From assembly GCA_013141385.1 (NCBI GenBank), contig JABFRB010000017.1:1-53075 (forward strand): DNA of 53,075 nt. Reading direction: 5' to 3'. Origin of the DNA: Bacteroidales bacterium. GTDB taxonomy: Bacteria; Bacteroidota; Bacteroidia; Bacteroidales; Tenuifilaceae. A program made the translations under genes and the position numbers. The notes under the pieces are model-generated. The model saw nothing but the letters and a program-made list of their open reading frames with translations, ran no database searches and was not told the origin of the DNA. Below are positions 18,976 to 27,558 of this stretch, in pieces. How positions within the stretch are numbered: position 1 is the stretch's first letter; every line of letters starts with the position of its first letter.

Positions 18976-21858
18976 ATGAATTTTCAGAAAGTTCTTATAT
19001 TATCTTTTTTCATTAATATTTGTTTTGCAGGAAAGGTTCATCCGCAAAGCCAAATAAGAGTTGACAGCCTTCTTAAACAGGCAAACTTATTTATTACTGA
19101 AGATCCTCTAAAAACACAAACAATTTCTAGAGAGGCAATTTCAATCTCAAAGTCTATTAAAAATCAATTATTACTAATTGACTCATACCTTACATACGCT
19201 GAATCGTGCATAAATATTACCTCATTTAATGATGCGAAAAAATATATTGACTCCGCACTTGTACTATCAAAAAAGAAAAACCTCCCAAAACAATGGATTA
19301 ACTGCTTACTATTATCAAGCAGGATAGAAAGTGAAGCAGGTGAAGCAAGTCAATTCCTTAGGGTAATTTCTGAAGCTAAAAAACTAGCGAAAGAGAAAAA
19401 TATAACTGAGGATGAGGTAAGAATTGAGCTGTTAATTGGCGATTTTGATAAATCAACTGGTGATTTTGATAAATCAATTATCAGCAAAAGAAGAGCATTG
19501 GAAATTGCTACAAAAGTTATAAAGAAAAATCTTATTGCCGATTCTTGGAATAGCCTAGGTAGTACTTATTGGTATTTTAGTCATTTTCAAGAAGCACTTG
19601 AATGTTACTATAAATCATATATAATTAGAGAGGATGCTAAAGATACCATCGGGTTAATTGCATCGCTAAAAAACTTGGGTTTAGTTTATCGAGAGCTAAG
19701 TAATTTTGATAAAGCCATTAGCCAGTTGAACTTAGCATTAAAACTATCGGATGAGATTAAGAACAACGAAGAAACTTCAGAAGTTCTAAATCTTTTAGGT
19801 AGTCTCCATTTTCGCTTTAACCGATACAATGAGGCCATCCTATATTACAAACAAAGTTTAGACATTAAAAACAAAAGTGGTTTTATCATTTCCTCTGCAA
19901 ATACGCTTGAGAACTTAGCAAGAGTCTATTCGCAAAAATCAATGTTTGATGAAGCTTCAGAATCGCTTGATGAGGCTCTTAAAATCAGGGAAAGACTTCA
20001 GGATCAACTCGCAATCGCCTCAACGCTCAATGAGATGGGGAATCTCTATAATCAAAGAGGAAATATTGCCGAAGCGCTTAGAAGATACTTGATGTCACTT
20101 AAAATTAGGCAAAAAATCGGGAAAGATCAGGATATTGCTAAATCATTAACAAACATTGGGATAACCTACAGAAAGTTAGGCCTAACAAAAAATGCAACCA
20201 TTTATTTAGAGCAAGCAAGAAGATTAATTTCCGAAGGGAAAAACCCATCAGAAGCTGCATATGTTCTAGTCAACCTAGGAAATCTATATATCGACCAAAA
20301 ACAATATGATATTGCTTTAAAGATTTTTCAAGAAGCCCTCTCAATGAGAAAAAAGACAGGTGATGTTGCAAGTACTGCCAGAACAATTAGGAATATAGCG
20401 CAGGTTCAAATGCAAGTTGGGCAAATAGATCGAGCCAAGGACAACCTTAATCTCGCACTTAGTATCTCCCAAAAAATCAATAATGGTAAGGCCATTGCAG
20501 ACACCTATAATGACCTAGGAAATCTTGAACGTCAATCTGGTAATTTTCAAGTAGCAATTAAATACTTCGAGAATGCAATTAAGATTTATGATGAGTCTGC
20601 CAATTTTGATGGTAAAGGGCTATGTCTAAGAAAAATTGGTGAAATTCAAATTAAGTTGGGAACACTTGATGTTGCTGAAAAAAATATTGATAGATCAATT
20701 GCCATTGGTAAAGAAATTGGCAATATGGTTTTGATCGAATATGGTTACTTGGCTAAGCATGAATTCTATAAAGCAACTAACAACTATAAATTAGCACTAG
20801 ATTACTTTTCAAAACATATCAAAATTCGTGATAGTATAGACAACGCCCGAAAGAATGAGAAGAATCTTGAAGCCCAGCTCGATCTGGAACTCGACAAAAA
20901 GAAAGAAGAGATAAAATCGATGGAGGGAGAAGTTCAATACCTTAGGCAAGAGGCGCTTTTAAAAGAACTTGAACTTGAGAAGAAAAGGGTGTCGCAATAT
21001 ATTCTTATAGCATTTGGTATTCTAATATTAAGCCTCGCAAGTTTATCCTACCTTGGGTATTGGCAAAAGAAAAAACACAATAAAGTACTTGAAGAAAAGA
21101 TTATTACAATTCGCGAAACCAACGACAGACTATATCAATCAGAGGAAGCCTTAAAACTAAATGTTCAAACAAAAGATAAACTATTTTCAATTATCGCCCA
21201 CGATTTGAAAAGTCCCTTTAATGCCCTTGTTGGTTTAACCGAAATACTAAATCAAAAAGCAGGTAGTTTAAATCCAGATGAAATAAAGGAATACAGCCTA
21301 CATATCAATAAATCCTCGAACAAAGTTCTAACGCTTATCGATAGTCTACTTAACTGGTCAAGGAGTCAATCTGGTAAAATAAAATTAATCCCTGAAACCA
21401 TTAACATAAAGGAAGTTGCCGATTTGTGCCTTGAGGTAATTTCATTATCTGCAAAGGAAAAAAACATCACTATAAAATCGCGATTAAACAATACGGATGT
21501 AGCTTTTGCCGATAAGGAAACAATTACAACAGTAATAAGAAATCTCCTATCGAATGCAGTAAAATTTACCACAAAAAACGGGGAGGTAACAATCTGGGCT
21601 AATAGTAAAAATGAGGTGATTGAAATTTACGTTACCGACACAGGTGTTGGCATAAGTCGCGAGAATCAAACAAGACTATTTCAGGTAGATAAAAATATTT
21701 CAACAAAAGGAACTAATCAAGAATCTGGAACTGGGTTAGGATTAATTATTTGCAAAGAATTTATTGAAAAAAATAAAGGAAGTATAAGGGTTGAAAGTGA
21801 GTTGAACGTTGGAACATCTTTCATTATTACTTTACCAAATCATCCAATCAAAAACTAA
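18976..21858 (+). CDS. TPR-containing sensor histidine kinase (second of two)
   Basis: This 960-residue protein has the same design as its upstream neighbour and looks like a diverged paralogue with a larger sensor. A signal peptide (KVLILSFFINICFAGKVHPQ) precedes some twelve TPR units (about 55-620), then a charged coiled coil, a membrane helix (ILIAFGILILSLASLSYLGY, about 677-697), and HisKA/HATPase_c with FSIIAHDLKSPFNALVGL, NLLSNAVKFTT, DTGVGIS and GTGLGLIICKEF. All catalytic boxes are intact. No receiver domain is present. ATG 18976 is preferred over TTG 18952 because it begins the signal peptide. The gene ends 5 bases before xseB, so transcription surely continues into it. Confidence 0.88.
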   Translation: MNFQKVLILSFFINICFAGKVHPQSQIRVDSLLKQANLFITEDPLKTQTISREAISISKSIKNQLLLIDSYLTYAESCINITSFNDAKKYIDSALVLSKKKNLPKQWINCLLLSSRIESEAGEASQFLRVISEAKKLAKEKNITEDEVRIELLIGDFDKSTGDFDKSIISKRRALEIATKVIKKNLIADSWNSLGSTYWYFSHFQEALECYYKSYIIREDAKDTIGLIASLKNLGLVYRELSNFDKAISQLNLALKLSDEIKNNEETSEVLNLLGSLHFRFNRYNEAILYYKQSLDIKNKSGFIISSANTLENLARVYSQKSMFDEASESLDEALKIRERLQDQLAIASTLNEMGNLYNQRGNIAEALRRYLMSLKIRQKIGKDQDIAKSLTNIGITYRKLGLTKNATIYLEQARRLISEGKNPSEAAYVLVNLGNLYIDQKQYDIALKIFQEALSMRKKTGDVASTARTIRNIAQVQMQVGQIDRAKDNLNLALSISQKINNGKAIADTYNDLGNLERQSGNFQVAIKYFENAIKIYDESANFDGKGLCLRKIGEIQIKLGTLDVAEKNIDRSIAIGKEIGNMVLIEYGYLAKHEFYKATNNYKLALDYFSKHIKIRDSIDNARKNEKNLEAQLDLELDKKKEEIKSMEGEVQYLRQEALLKELELEKKRVSQYILIAFGILILSLASLSYLGYWQKKKHNKVLEEKIITIRETNDRLYQSEEALKLNVQTKDKLFSIIAHDLKSPFNALVGLTEILNQKAGSLNPDEIKEYSLHINKSSNKVLTLIDSLLNWSRSQSGKIKLIPETINIKEVADLCLEVISLSAKEKNITIKSRLNNTDVAFADKETITTVIRNLLSNAVKFTTKNGEVTIWANSKNEVIEIYVTDTGVGISRENQTRLFQVDKNISTKGTNQESGTGLGLIICKEFIEKNKGSIRVESELNVGTSFIITLPNHPIKN

Positions 21859-21863
21859 TTTGT

Positions 21864-22067
21864 ATGTCGAAGAAACAACTTACTTATAGTGAGGCTATAG
21901 CTGAAATTGAGTCAATTATTAGTAAAATTGAGAATCAAGAACTTGATATTGACGAACTATCAGCTAATGTCAAACGTGTAGCAGAACTTCTGAACTTCTG
22001 CAAATTAAAACTAAAGAATACTGAAGAAGAGGTGCAAAAAATTCTCAAAGAATTTGACGATAAATAA
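21864..22067 (+). CDS. xseB: exodeoxyribonuclease VII small subunit
   Basis: XseB is the small subunit that binds the helical region of XseA in exonuclease VII. The 67-residue protein shows the family pattern TYSEAIAEIESIISKIENQE followed by LDIDELSANVKRVAELLNFCKLKL, two helices of the right length. The unusual fact is its position: it starts 5 bases after a TPR-histidine kinase and is separated from xseA by two such genes, although xseA and xseB are usually adjacent or close. It converges on the SPASM maturase gene with only 17 bases between the stops. Confidence 0.92.
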   Translation: MSKKQLTYSEAIAEIESIISKIENQELDIDELSANVKRVAELLNFCKLKLKNTEEEVQKILKEFDDK

Positions 22068-22084
22068 AATCTTGCTGAGTTAAA

Positions 22085-23080
22085 TTATTCCCACTTGCCA
22101 GCGTAAGGATTATAATTACATTTTCTAGGTTTATCAAATATATCATCCACAAATGCTCTGCAATCACTACATATGTATCTATACTCACAATCCTTACATA
22201 TATGTATGTGATCTTTTGTGATTGACCAATACTTAGAAAATTCTTGTGTTTTTATTATTTTCCCAATACTATCACCGTTATTTACATTTCCATAACTATA
22301 ATTGAATGCTGGACAGTTCTTTATGTTTCCATTGGAATCGATAGATACCTTTTTATTTAAGCATGTATTAAAGTGCTGTGCTTCAGTAAATGTATCAATA
22401 TTTAGAGTAAACTTATCAATATCTATTTCTCCACAATCGTTACATGTTTTGATTACTTTTTTTGAATAAACAATTTTATCATTAAATGATTTTTCATTCT
22501 TGGGACTTGAATGAATTGAAACTACACCAATATTTGTAAATTCAGAAAATAATTTGTTTTCGTTTATATCATTCTCAATATTCTTATAATACTTTATAAT
22601 GATATCAATATTTCTAAATATCTTATTGTTAGTATGATGAAGAATTTCACATAAATCACAAATACGTAAAATATCAAATGATCGTATCTCAATAAACTTA
22701 CATTTTAATTCATCTAATTCATTGAATATCTTGCCATAGTCGTGCTTTGAGTTCTTATCAATATCTACTATTGCATTATTTATCAATTCAGGACATTCAA
22801 ATTTTAGGTTTAAATCAGGGAAATTTTTAATTTCAGATATATCGCACCAAAATCCGCATTCGTTATTTTCTAAAAATTCAAAGTACTCATCTATAAACCG
22901 ATGGTTTTCTTTGTCGTAATTGCGCTTAATCTCTGAAATTCCTTTGTTTTTATAAACAGTTAGTATTTCATATAAAACTTCCGGAATATTAATGAACTCT
23001 GCTCTTTGTAGATCACAAATTATATAATTGGTAAAACCTTTAACAGGTATGCAGCAAGCAAATAATTTAAAAATATCCAT
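22085..23080 (-). CDS. gwsS: SPASM-domain peptide maturase of a grasp-with-spasm system
   Basis: This 331-residue protein resembles the SPASM-domain maturase that accompanies an ATP-grasp enzyme in grasp-with-spasm RiPP operons. The C-terminal SPASM region is cysteine-rich: NTCLNKKVSIDSNGNIKNCP, then HICKDCEYRYICSDCR and a final KCNYNPY, enough for auxiliary iron-sulfur clusters. A TIM-barrel-like middle is suggested, but I find no canonical radical-SAM CxxxCxxC motif; the only N-terminal partial match is CGFWC near residue 75. Chemistry is therefore uncertain. The gene is the last of a minus-strand set with the precursor peptide, the ATP-grasp enzyme and a small ORF whose stop is 10 bases upstream. 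Family identity is from motif recognition. Confidence 0.8.
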   Translation of the reverse strand: MDIFKLFACCIPVKGFTNYIICDLQRAEFINIPEVLYEILTVYKNKGISEIKRNYDKENHRFIDEYFEFLENNECGFWCDISEIKNFPDLNLKFECPELINNAIVDIDKNSKHDYGKIFNELDELKCKFIEIRSFDILRICDLCEILHHTNNKIFRNIDIIIKYYKNIENDINENKLFSEFTNIGVVSIHSSPKNEKSFNDKIVYSKKVIKTCNDCGEIDIDKFTLNIDTFTEAQHFNTCLNKKVSIDSNGNIKNCPAFNYSYGNVNNGDSIGKIIKTQEFSKYWSITKDHIHICKDCEYRYICSDCRAFVDDIFDKPRKCNYNPYAGKWE

Positions 23081-23090
23081 TTTCTATCCT

Positions 23091-23267
23091 TCAAAATATT
23101 TTAGAAATCGGTTTTTGTGGATACTTACAAACTGAATAATTTGTTTGATAGAAATCGCTCTTGACAAATCTATTAGGGCTACTATTTTGTAGTTTTATTC
23201 TCTTTAATAGTGAATGAGCATTAACAGGTAATTCTTTCACCAATAATCTCTTAACATTCTTATCCAT
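23091..23267 (-). CDS. small unrecognised protein inside the grasp-with-spasm operon
   Basis: A 58-codon frame fills the gap between the ATP-grasp and SPASM genes almost completely. It begins with ATG at 23267, overlapping the ATP-grasp stop by 8 bases, and ends 10 bases before the SPASM gene start, so coupling in one operon is likely. The product starts MDKNVKRLLVKELPVNAHSL, is basic, contains one cysteine (SVCKYP) and has no signal peptide, membrane helix or GG leader end. I do not recognise a family. It could be a leader-binding or scaffold partner of the maturases, a second atypical substrate, or a fortuitous frame; the tight packing favours a real gene. Confidence 0.5.
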   Translation of the reverse strand: MDKNVKRLLVKELPVNAHSLLKRIKLQNSSPNRFVKSDFYQTNYSVCKYPQKPISKIF

Positions 23268-24246
23268 TATCCTGAGAAATTAAATGTTTAGCTATTTCCT
23301 TTTCCAAATAATAGTTACATGGCTCAGAAACCATTCCAAACTGCCCTGCTGGGTTGATTTCTAAAAAAATATAATTCCCAACTTTATTTTTAATCATGTC
23401 TATGGAACCAGTTGTCAAATGAAGGTTTTGCATCAATAGAATTATCTTTTTCTCAATATCTCTGGGTAGTTTATACGGAACAAATCTATTTGGTTTATCC
23501 TCGTTGTAGTTGCGAAAATCAATTTTCGTTCGTTTATCACTCTGAGAAAATATTGCCATGGAATAGCATTTTTTATTCAAATAAAAAATTCTAATTTCAT
23601 ACCTTTTTTCAACTAATTTTTGAAAAAATGAAGGGGGAAATTCATCCGGAAGACCTAATATCTTCCTCTTAGATATAACATTTGTAATAGAGGTATAATA
23701 ATTTCGCTCATCAAAAAAGAATAATGGGTCATTAAGGTCTTTAGAAATAATTTTTTTATGAGTATTAAAAAATTTGATCAGGTCCTTCCTTGTGGAACAT
23801 ATTTTAGTTTCTGGTATATTAAGTCCCACTTTGCTTGCTTCAACTAATACATGAATTTTGTTTAATGCTATTTTTGAAGGATGAGATAACCATTTTTTCT
23901 TATTCAAATACTTAAATAATAATTCTCTTAGAGATATTATGTTACTTGATTGATAAAAGATTAACTGATCCATAATAGAATAATCTATTTCACTATTGTT
24001 ATACAGATCGTAAAAATCTCTATCCAACCATCTTCTAAACCAAACAAAACTTATTTTGCCAAAAGGAATTTCGATATCCTTATATTTAATCAATAGTTCT
24101 GAATTATCCAGAGAGATTTCAACATTGCCTTTTTGGGAAAATTCATCACCATTAATTCGAATAAAAAATTTTCCAAAAAAAACAATCCAATCAATTACTT
24201 CCTCTGTGGAAAGTTCTGCTTTTTCTTTTGATATTATCAATATCAT
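23260..24246 (-). CDS. gwsG: ATP-grasp peptide maturase of a grasp-with-spasm system
   Basis: This 328-residue enzyme resembles the ATP-grasp ligases that make omega-ester or omega-amide crosslinks between side chains in graspetides (microviridin-like peptides). Features are the N-terminal domain with VWFRRWLDRDFYD, the central nucleotide-binding region (KKIISKDLND), the substrate-side strand YEIRIFYLNKKCYSMAIFSQ followed by KIDFRNYNEDKPNRFVPY, and the Mg-binding end FLEINPAGQFGMV with the E-x-N pair. Length is normal for the family. It lies 80 bases downstream of a precursor peptide gene and overlaps a small ORF that leads to the SPASM gene. It should activate acidic side chains of the core peptide by phosphorylation. 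Confidence 0.88.
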   Translation of the reverse strand: MILIISKEKAELSTEEVIDWIVFFGKFFIRINGDEFSQKGNVEISLDNSELLIKYKDIEIPFGKISFVWFRRWLDRDFYDLYNNSEIDYSIMDQLIFYQSSNIISLRELLFKYLNKKKWLSHPSKIALNKIHVLVEASKVGLNIPETKICSTRKDLIKFFNTHKKIISKDLNDPLFFFDERNYYTSITNVISKRKILGLPDEFPPSFFQKLVEKRYEIRIFYLNKKCYSMAIFSQSDKRTKIDFRNYNEDKPNRFVPYKLPRDIEKKIILLMQNLHLTTGSIDMIKNKVGNYIFLEINPAGQFGMVSEPCNYYLEKEIAKHLISQDNG

Positions 24247-24271
24247 TTTAGAAACAAGATCCCTTTTTAAA

Positions 24272-24313
24272 TTTTAAGAGGCGTGCTCTAAAGAATAAAC
24301 ACGCCTCTTAAAA
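24272..24313. promoter_or_regulatory. perfect 14-bp hairpin between precursor and maturase genes
   Basis: TTTTAAGAGGCGTG at 24272-24285 and its exact reverse complement at 24300-24313 enclose a 14-nt loop. It lies between the precursor peptide stop and the ATP-grasp start on the minus strand. No pure U-tract follows, so it may be a partial terminator or an mRNA-stabilising element that keeps peptide message above maturase message; this role is inferred. Confidence 0.7.
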
Positions 24314-24326
24314 TGATTCTTTGACA

Positions 24327-24491
24327 TTAAACAGGATCGATGGAGGTTGGATCTCCTCCTCCGTCATATTGTCCGTCGCATAAGGTCAGAGTTCGGGCAA
24401 GCCCGCCTTGAATTTTCTTTAATTCTTTTTTTCCAAATTTTTTAGCATCCCTGATGCTTTCAAAATTTTTCTTGCATACAGTTTTTTTCAT
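24327..24491 (-). CDS. RiPP precursor peptide with GG-type leader
   Basis: A 54-residue peptide is encoded just upstream of the two maturase genes. The leader starts MKKTVCKKNFESIRDAKKFG, is rich in Lys and Glu, and ends KKELKKIQGG, the typical leader end of Bacteroidota double-glycine natural product precursors. The predicted core has 24 residues, begins LARTLTLC and ends PTSIDPV. It holds hydroxyl residues (Thr, Ser), four aspartates, a tyrosine and a cysteine but no lysine, so ester crosslinks between Thr/Ser and Asp are the natural expectation for an ATP-grasp enzyme. A -7 box lies 29 bases upstream. No C39-type export protease gene is in the window. Confidence 0.82.
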   Translation of the reverse strand: MKKTVCKKNFESIRDAKKFGKKELKKIQGGLARTLTLCDGQYDGGGDPTSIDPV

Positions 24492-24519
24492 GCTTTTTGA
24501 TTTTAAGGAATTTATAACT

Positions 24520-24527
24520 CAAATATA
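24520..24527 (-). promoter_or_regulatory. putative -7 box of the grasp-with-spasm operon
   Basis: The minus strand reads TATATTTG, matching the Bacteroidota -7 consensus TAnnTTTG, 29 bases before the precursor start. A correctly spaced -33 TTTG was not found, so this is a partial match. Confidence 0.4.
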
Positions 24528-24687
24528 TGTTTTTTAAAACAAAATGCTAAATATTTTATAAGCTCTATTCCTTTAATAAATAATAGAATATTTCTATACA
24601 ATATTATAATTTTATTTCAATGAATGTAGCATTCGGCAAATACATGTATCATTTCAGTTAATACTAATACCTTCTATTGCTATTTAT

Positions 24688-26540
24688 CTAATCCAACTTC
24701 ATTTTTCTAGGTTTGATCATATTCTCCGGTTCCAATATTTGATCTAACTGCTCTTTTGTTAGAAGTTTTTTCTCAAGTACTAACTCATATACACTTCTAT
24801 TATTCAATAAAGCTTCTTTTGCCAAACGGGTTGAAGTTTCGTATCCTAAGAAAGGGTTTAACGCTGTTACGAGCCCAATACTATTGTATACCATCATACG
24901 GCAACGTTCTTCATTTGCAGTTATCCCATCAATACAACGATACTTTAAAGTGTTCATCCCATTCTTAAGCATTTCAATGGATTCGAATATACTTTGAACA
25001 ATAACTGGCTCAAAAACATTAAGTTCCAGTTGACTGCTATTGTTACTGTTAAATCGTTTCCAATTACCTTAAAAGCAACTTGATTAACCACCTCGGGTAT
25101 TACAGGGTTTACCTTTCCCGGCATAATTGATGATCCCGGCTGCATTGGTGGCAAGTTTATTTCATTGATACCTGTTCTTGGTCCGGATGAGAGTAACCGT
25201 AAATCATTACAAATCTTCGATAACTTTACAGCTAAACGTTTAACCGCCGAAGAGTACATAATAAATGCACCTGTATCCTGTGTTGCTTCTACTAAGTTAG
25301 ATGCTAAAACAATATCTAAACTTGTTATTCTTCTTAGGTGTTTAATGACCAAATCGGTATAACCAGGTTCTGAGTTAATTCCCGTTCCAATTGCAGTTGC
25401 TCCCATGTTAACCTCTAGGAATAACCTAACATTCTGGTTTAAGCGCTCAACCTCCTCCTTCAAAGTTACAGCATACGCTTCGAATTCTTGCCCTAAGGTC
25501 ATAGGTACAGCGTCCTGTAATTGTGTACGTCCCATTTTAATGACATGAGAAAACTCCTTTGCTTTATTCCTAAATGATTCAACTAACGTTTCGAGCACTA
25601 AAACTAACTTCTTATTTGAGTTTATTAACGCTATTTTTACTGATGTAGGATATGCATCATTTGTTGACTGGGATAGATTTACATGATTATTAGGATGGCA
25701 ATAATCATATTCACCTTTTTCATGTCCTAATAGTTCAATAACTCGATTTGCGATAACCTCATTTGCATTCATGTTTGTAGAGGTTCCAGCACCACCCTGT
25801 ATCATATCTACAACAAAGTGATTATGATACTTCCCATTTCTAATCTCCTGACATGCAAGCACTAAAGCACCCTTAATCTTCTCATCAATTAATCCAAGAT
25901 CGTAATTTGCTTCTGCAGCAGCCTCTTTAACCATTGATAGTGCATCAATAAGCGTAGGAAATAAATTTAATGTAACCCCAGAGATATTGAAATTTTCAAT
26001 AGCTCTAAGAGTTTGAATTCCATAGTAGTACTCAAATGGAACATCCCTTTCGCCTAGTAGATCGTGTTCTCTTCTTGTTCTTCCCGATTCATATTGTGCT
26101 GCTGGGTTAACCATCCTGCTATTTACACTACGCATTCTGCGTGATATAACCCTAGCAATATTTGAGAAAATTTTCAGGGTAGTATCGGCACTTTTATTAA
26201 AAAAATCCCTATTAATTGCTAAAACAGTTGTTGGCTGTAATGCCCTTGCTGTTGTAGAATGAGGGGAATCATTTGCCCATGAACCTTCGCCCAGAAAATC
26301 TCCCTTTCCAAAAAGAGTTAGCCTTGTTTCAACCCCATAAGTATTACTCTTAAAAAGTTCTACCTCGCCAATGTAGATTATAAAAATATCTTCTCTTGGC
26401 CCATTTTCACGAAAAAGGAGATCATTAGGAACATACTTCTTTTCCTTTACACTTTTGGATAATTCTTTAAGTTCATTCTCATTTAAATCCCTAAAAAGCT
26501 CTATTCTTTTCAAGAATAAAAGAGTTTCGTTTAGTTCCAT
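24688..26540 (-). pseudogene. aspA: cNMP-binding domain fused to aspartate ammonia-lyase, frameshifted
   Basis: The gene encodes an N-terminal cyclic-nucleotide-binding domain (about 1-145, with [26 protein letters not shown] as the phosphate cassette region in pieces) joined to an aspartase/fumarase-type lyase from about residue 160. Aspartase converts aspartate to fumarate and ammonia. The lyase motifs are strong: [29 protein letters not shown] and the catalytic loop [12 protein letters not shown]. At 25030-25036 the conserved AEAG residues before [10 protein letters not shown] are lost: compared with the family about 10 bases are missing, shifting the frame. The rest continues in the next frame to 24688 (ITANEERCRMMVYNSIG, LEKKLLTKEQLDQIL). 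The residual 528-residue product would lack the C-terminal domain. It may be a recent inactivation or an assembly error. Confidence 0.85.
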
Positions 26541-26631
26541 CTTTACTCCTCCGCCAACATTAGTTTCAATATTTTTACATCATGGTAAATTTAAGTAACA
26601 ATTATTGAACATAGGATGTTTACCGTAGCAA

Positions 26632-26660
26632 TAAAAAAACCTCGCTTTTTGAGCGAGGTT
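26632..26660 (-). terminator. terminator of the protease-like operon
   Basis: On the minus strand AACCTCGCT pairs with AGCGAGGTT around a 5-nt loop and is followed by TTTTTTTA. It begins 21 bases after the stop of the protease-like gene, a clear intrinsic terminator. Confidence 0.9.
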
Positions 26661-26680
26661 CATAAGAATCAAAACCATTC

Positions 26681-27523
26681 CTAACTTAAATTTAAATCAT
26701 ATTCCTGCTTTATCCTCTCATTGCAAGATTCTATAACTGTATTTTGGTTAAAGTACGAAAGAATTTTATCAAGCATCACCACCGGAGTTGTGCCAAAAGC
26801 TGAGTAACGATATATATTATTGGCAAGTTGCTTGATCTGACTTTGATTTGCAATTAATACTTGAATAGGATCAATATCTCCATATTTAACAACTCCTTGA
26901 ATTTTGCTTAGTTCATCAATATTTGCGGTAATTATGTCAACAAGTTGCTTATATGAACGCGATACAGGTGTGTTTCTCCGAGAAACGATTCCCATAACCT
27001 GCATGGTTTCTGGATCAATTATTGGGCCCCCACTATTTCCAAGGCATGATATTCCATCATACTGAAAAAAACGAAGTCCATCATGGTTTGTAAAAAAGGA
27101 AGAGATAATTCCTGACCGTAACGATAAATTCGAATAACCCAAACTAAAAGCAAGCAAGGCAACTTGCTGTCCTATTGGAAATTTCCTGCGTTCGCTTAAC
27201 TTTAAACTTGGAATTATTTTAAAATCCGGAAAATCGAGATTGAAAATTGAGTACCCAGTATGGTCGTCAAACACCCCTATACGAAGATCGTTAATAAACT
27301 CTTTATAAGGAATTTTCATTGATGCTACTACACTATTTGCATCATCACCTACAAATGAAATTTCAACTTTCTTTGCTTTTGGAATGTAAAAAGCAAAATC
27401 CGTAGTAACCAATGATTCATTCACTTTGAACCCTGAAAGAGTATCAATACTTATACCCCGTTCGTTTTGAAAATTCAAACTACAAACAGATCCATGACAC
27501 GATTTCCAAACTTGACTAAGCAT
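26681..27523 (-). CDS. trypsin-fold serine protease-like protein with degenerate triad
   Basis: This 280-residue protein has a chymotrypsin-type fold. The nucleophile region is intact as ISCLGNSGGPIIDPETMQVM followed by GIVSRRN, the standard GNSGGP pocket. The first beta-barrel, however, reads LSGFKVNESLVTTDFAFYIP where active members have VTNxHV, so the catalytic histidine appears replaced by phenylalanine; the aspartate is also unclear (FNLDFPDF). No signal peptide is seen, so it is probably cytoplasmic. A helical C-terminal part of about 70 residues follows. It is last in a minus-strand set with a 41-residue membrane ORF and an unknown gene, divergent from a STAND ATPase. Function is not known; inactive or altered protease is inferred. 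Confidence 0.75.
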   Translation of the reverse strand: MLSQVWKSCHGSVCSLNFQNERGISIDTLSGFKVNESLVTTDFAFYIPKAKKVEISFVGDDANSVVASMKIPYKEFINDLRIGVFDDHTGYSIFNLDFPDFKIIPSLKLSERRKFPIGQQVALLAFSLGYSNLSLRSGIISSFFTNHDGLRFFQYDGISCLGNSGGPIIDPETMQVMGIVSRRNTPVSRSYKQLVDIITANIDELSKIQGVVKYGDIDPIQVLIANQSQIKQLANNIYRYSAFGTTPVVMLDKILSYFNQNTVIESCNERIKQEYDLNLS

Positions 27524-27558
27524 TTTGTATGGTTTTAGGTTATGGTTATATTATTAGG

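Noticed and set aside
25165-25362. Plus-strand frame inside the aspartase gene
   Set aside because: It is the shadow of a conserved enzyme on the opposite strand.
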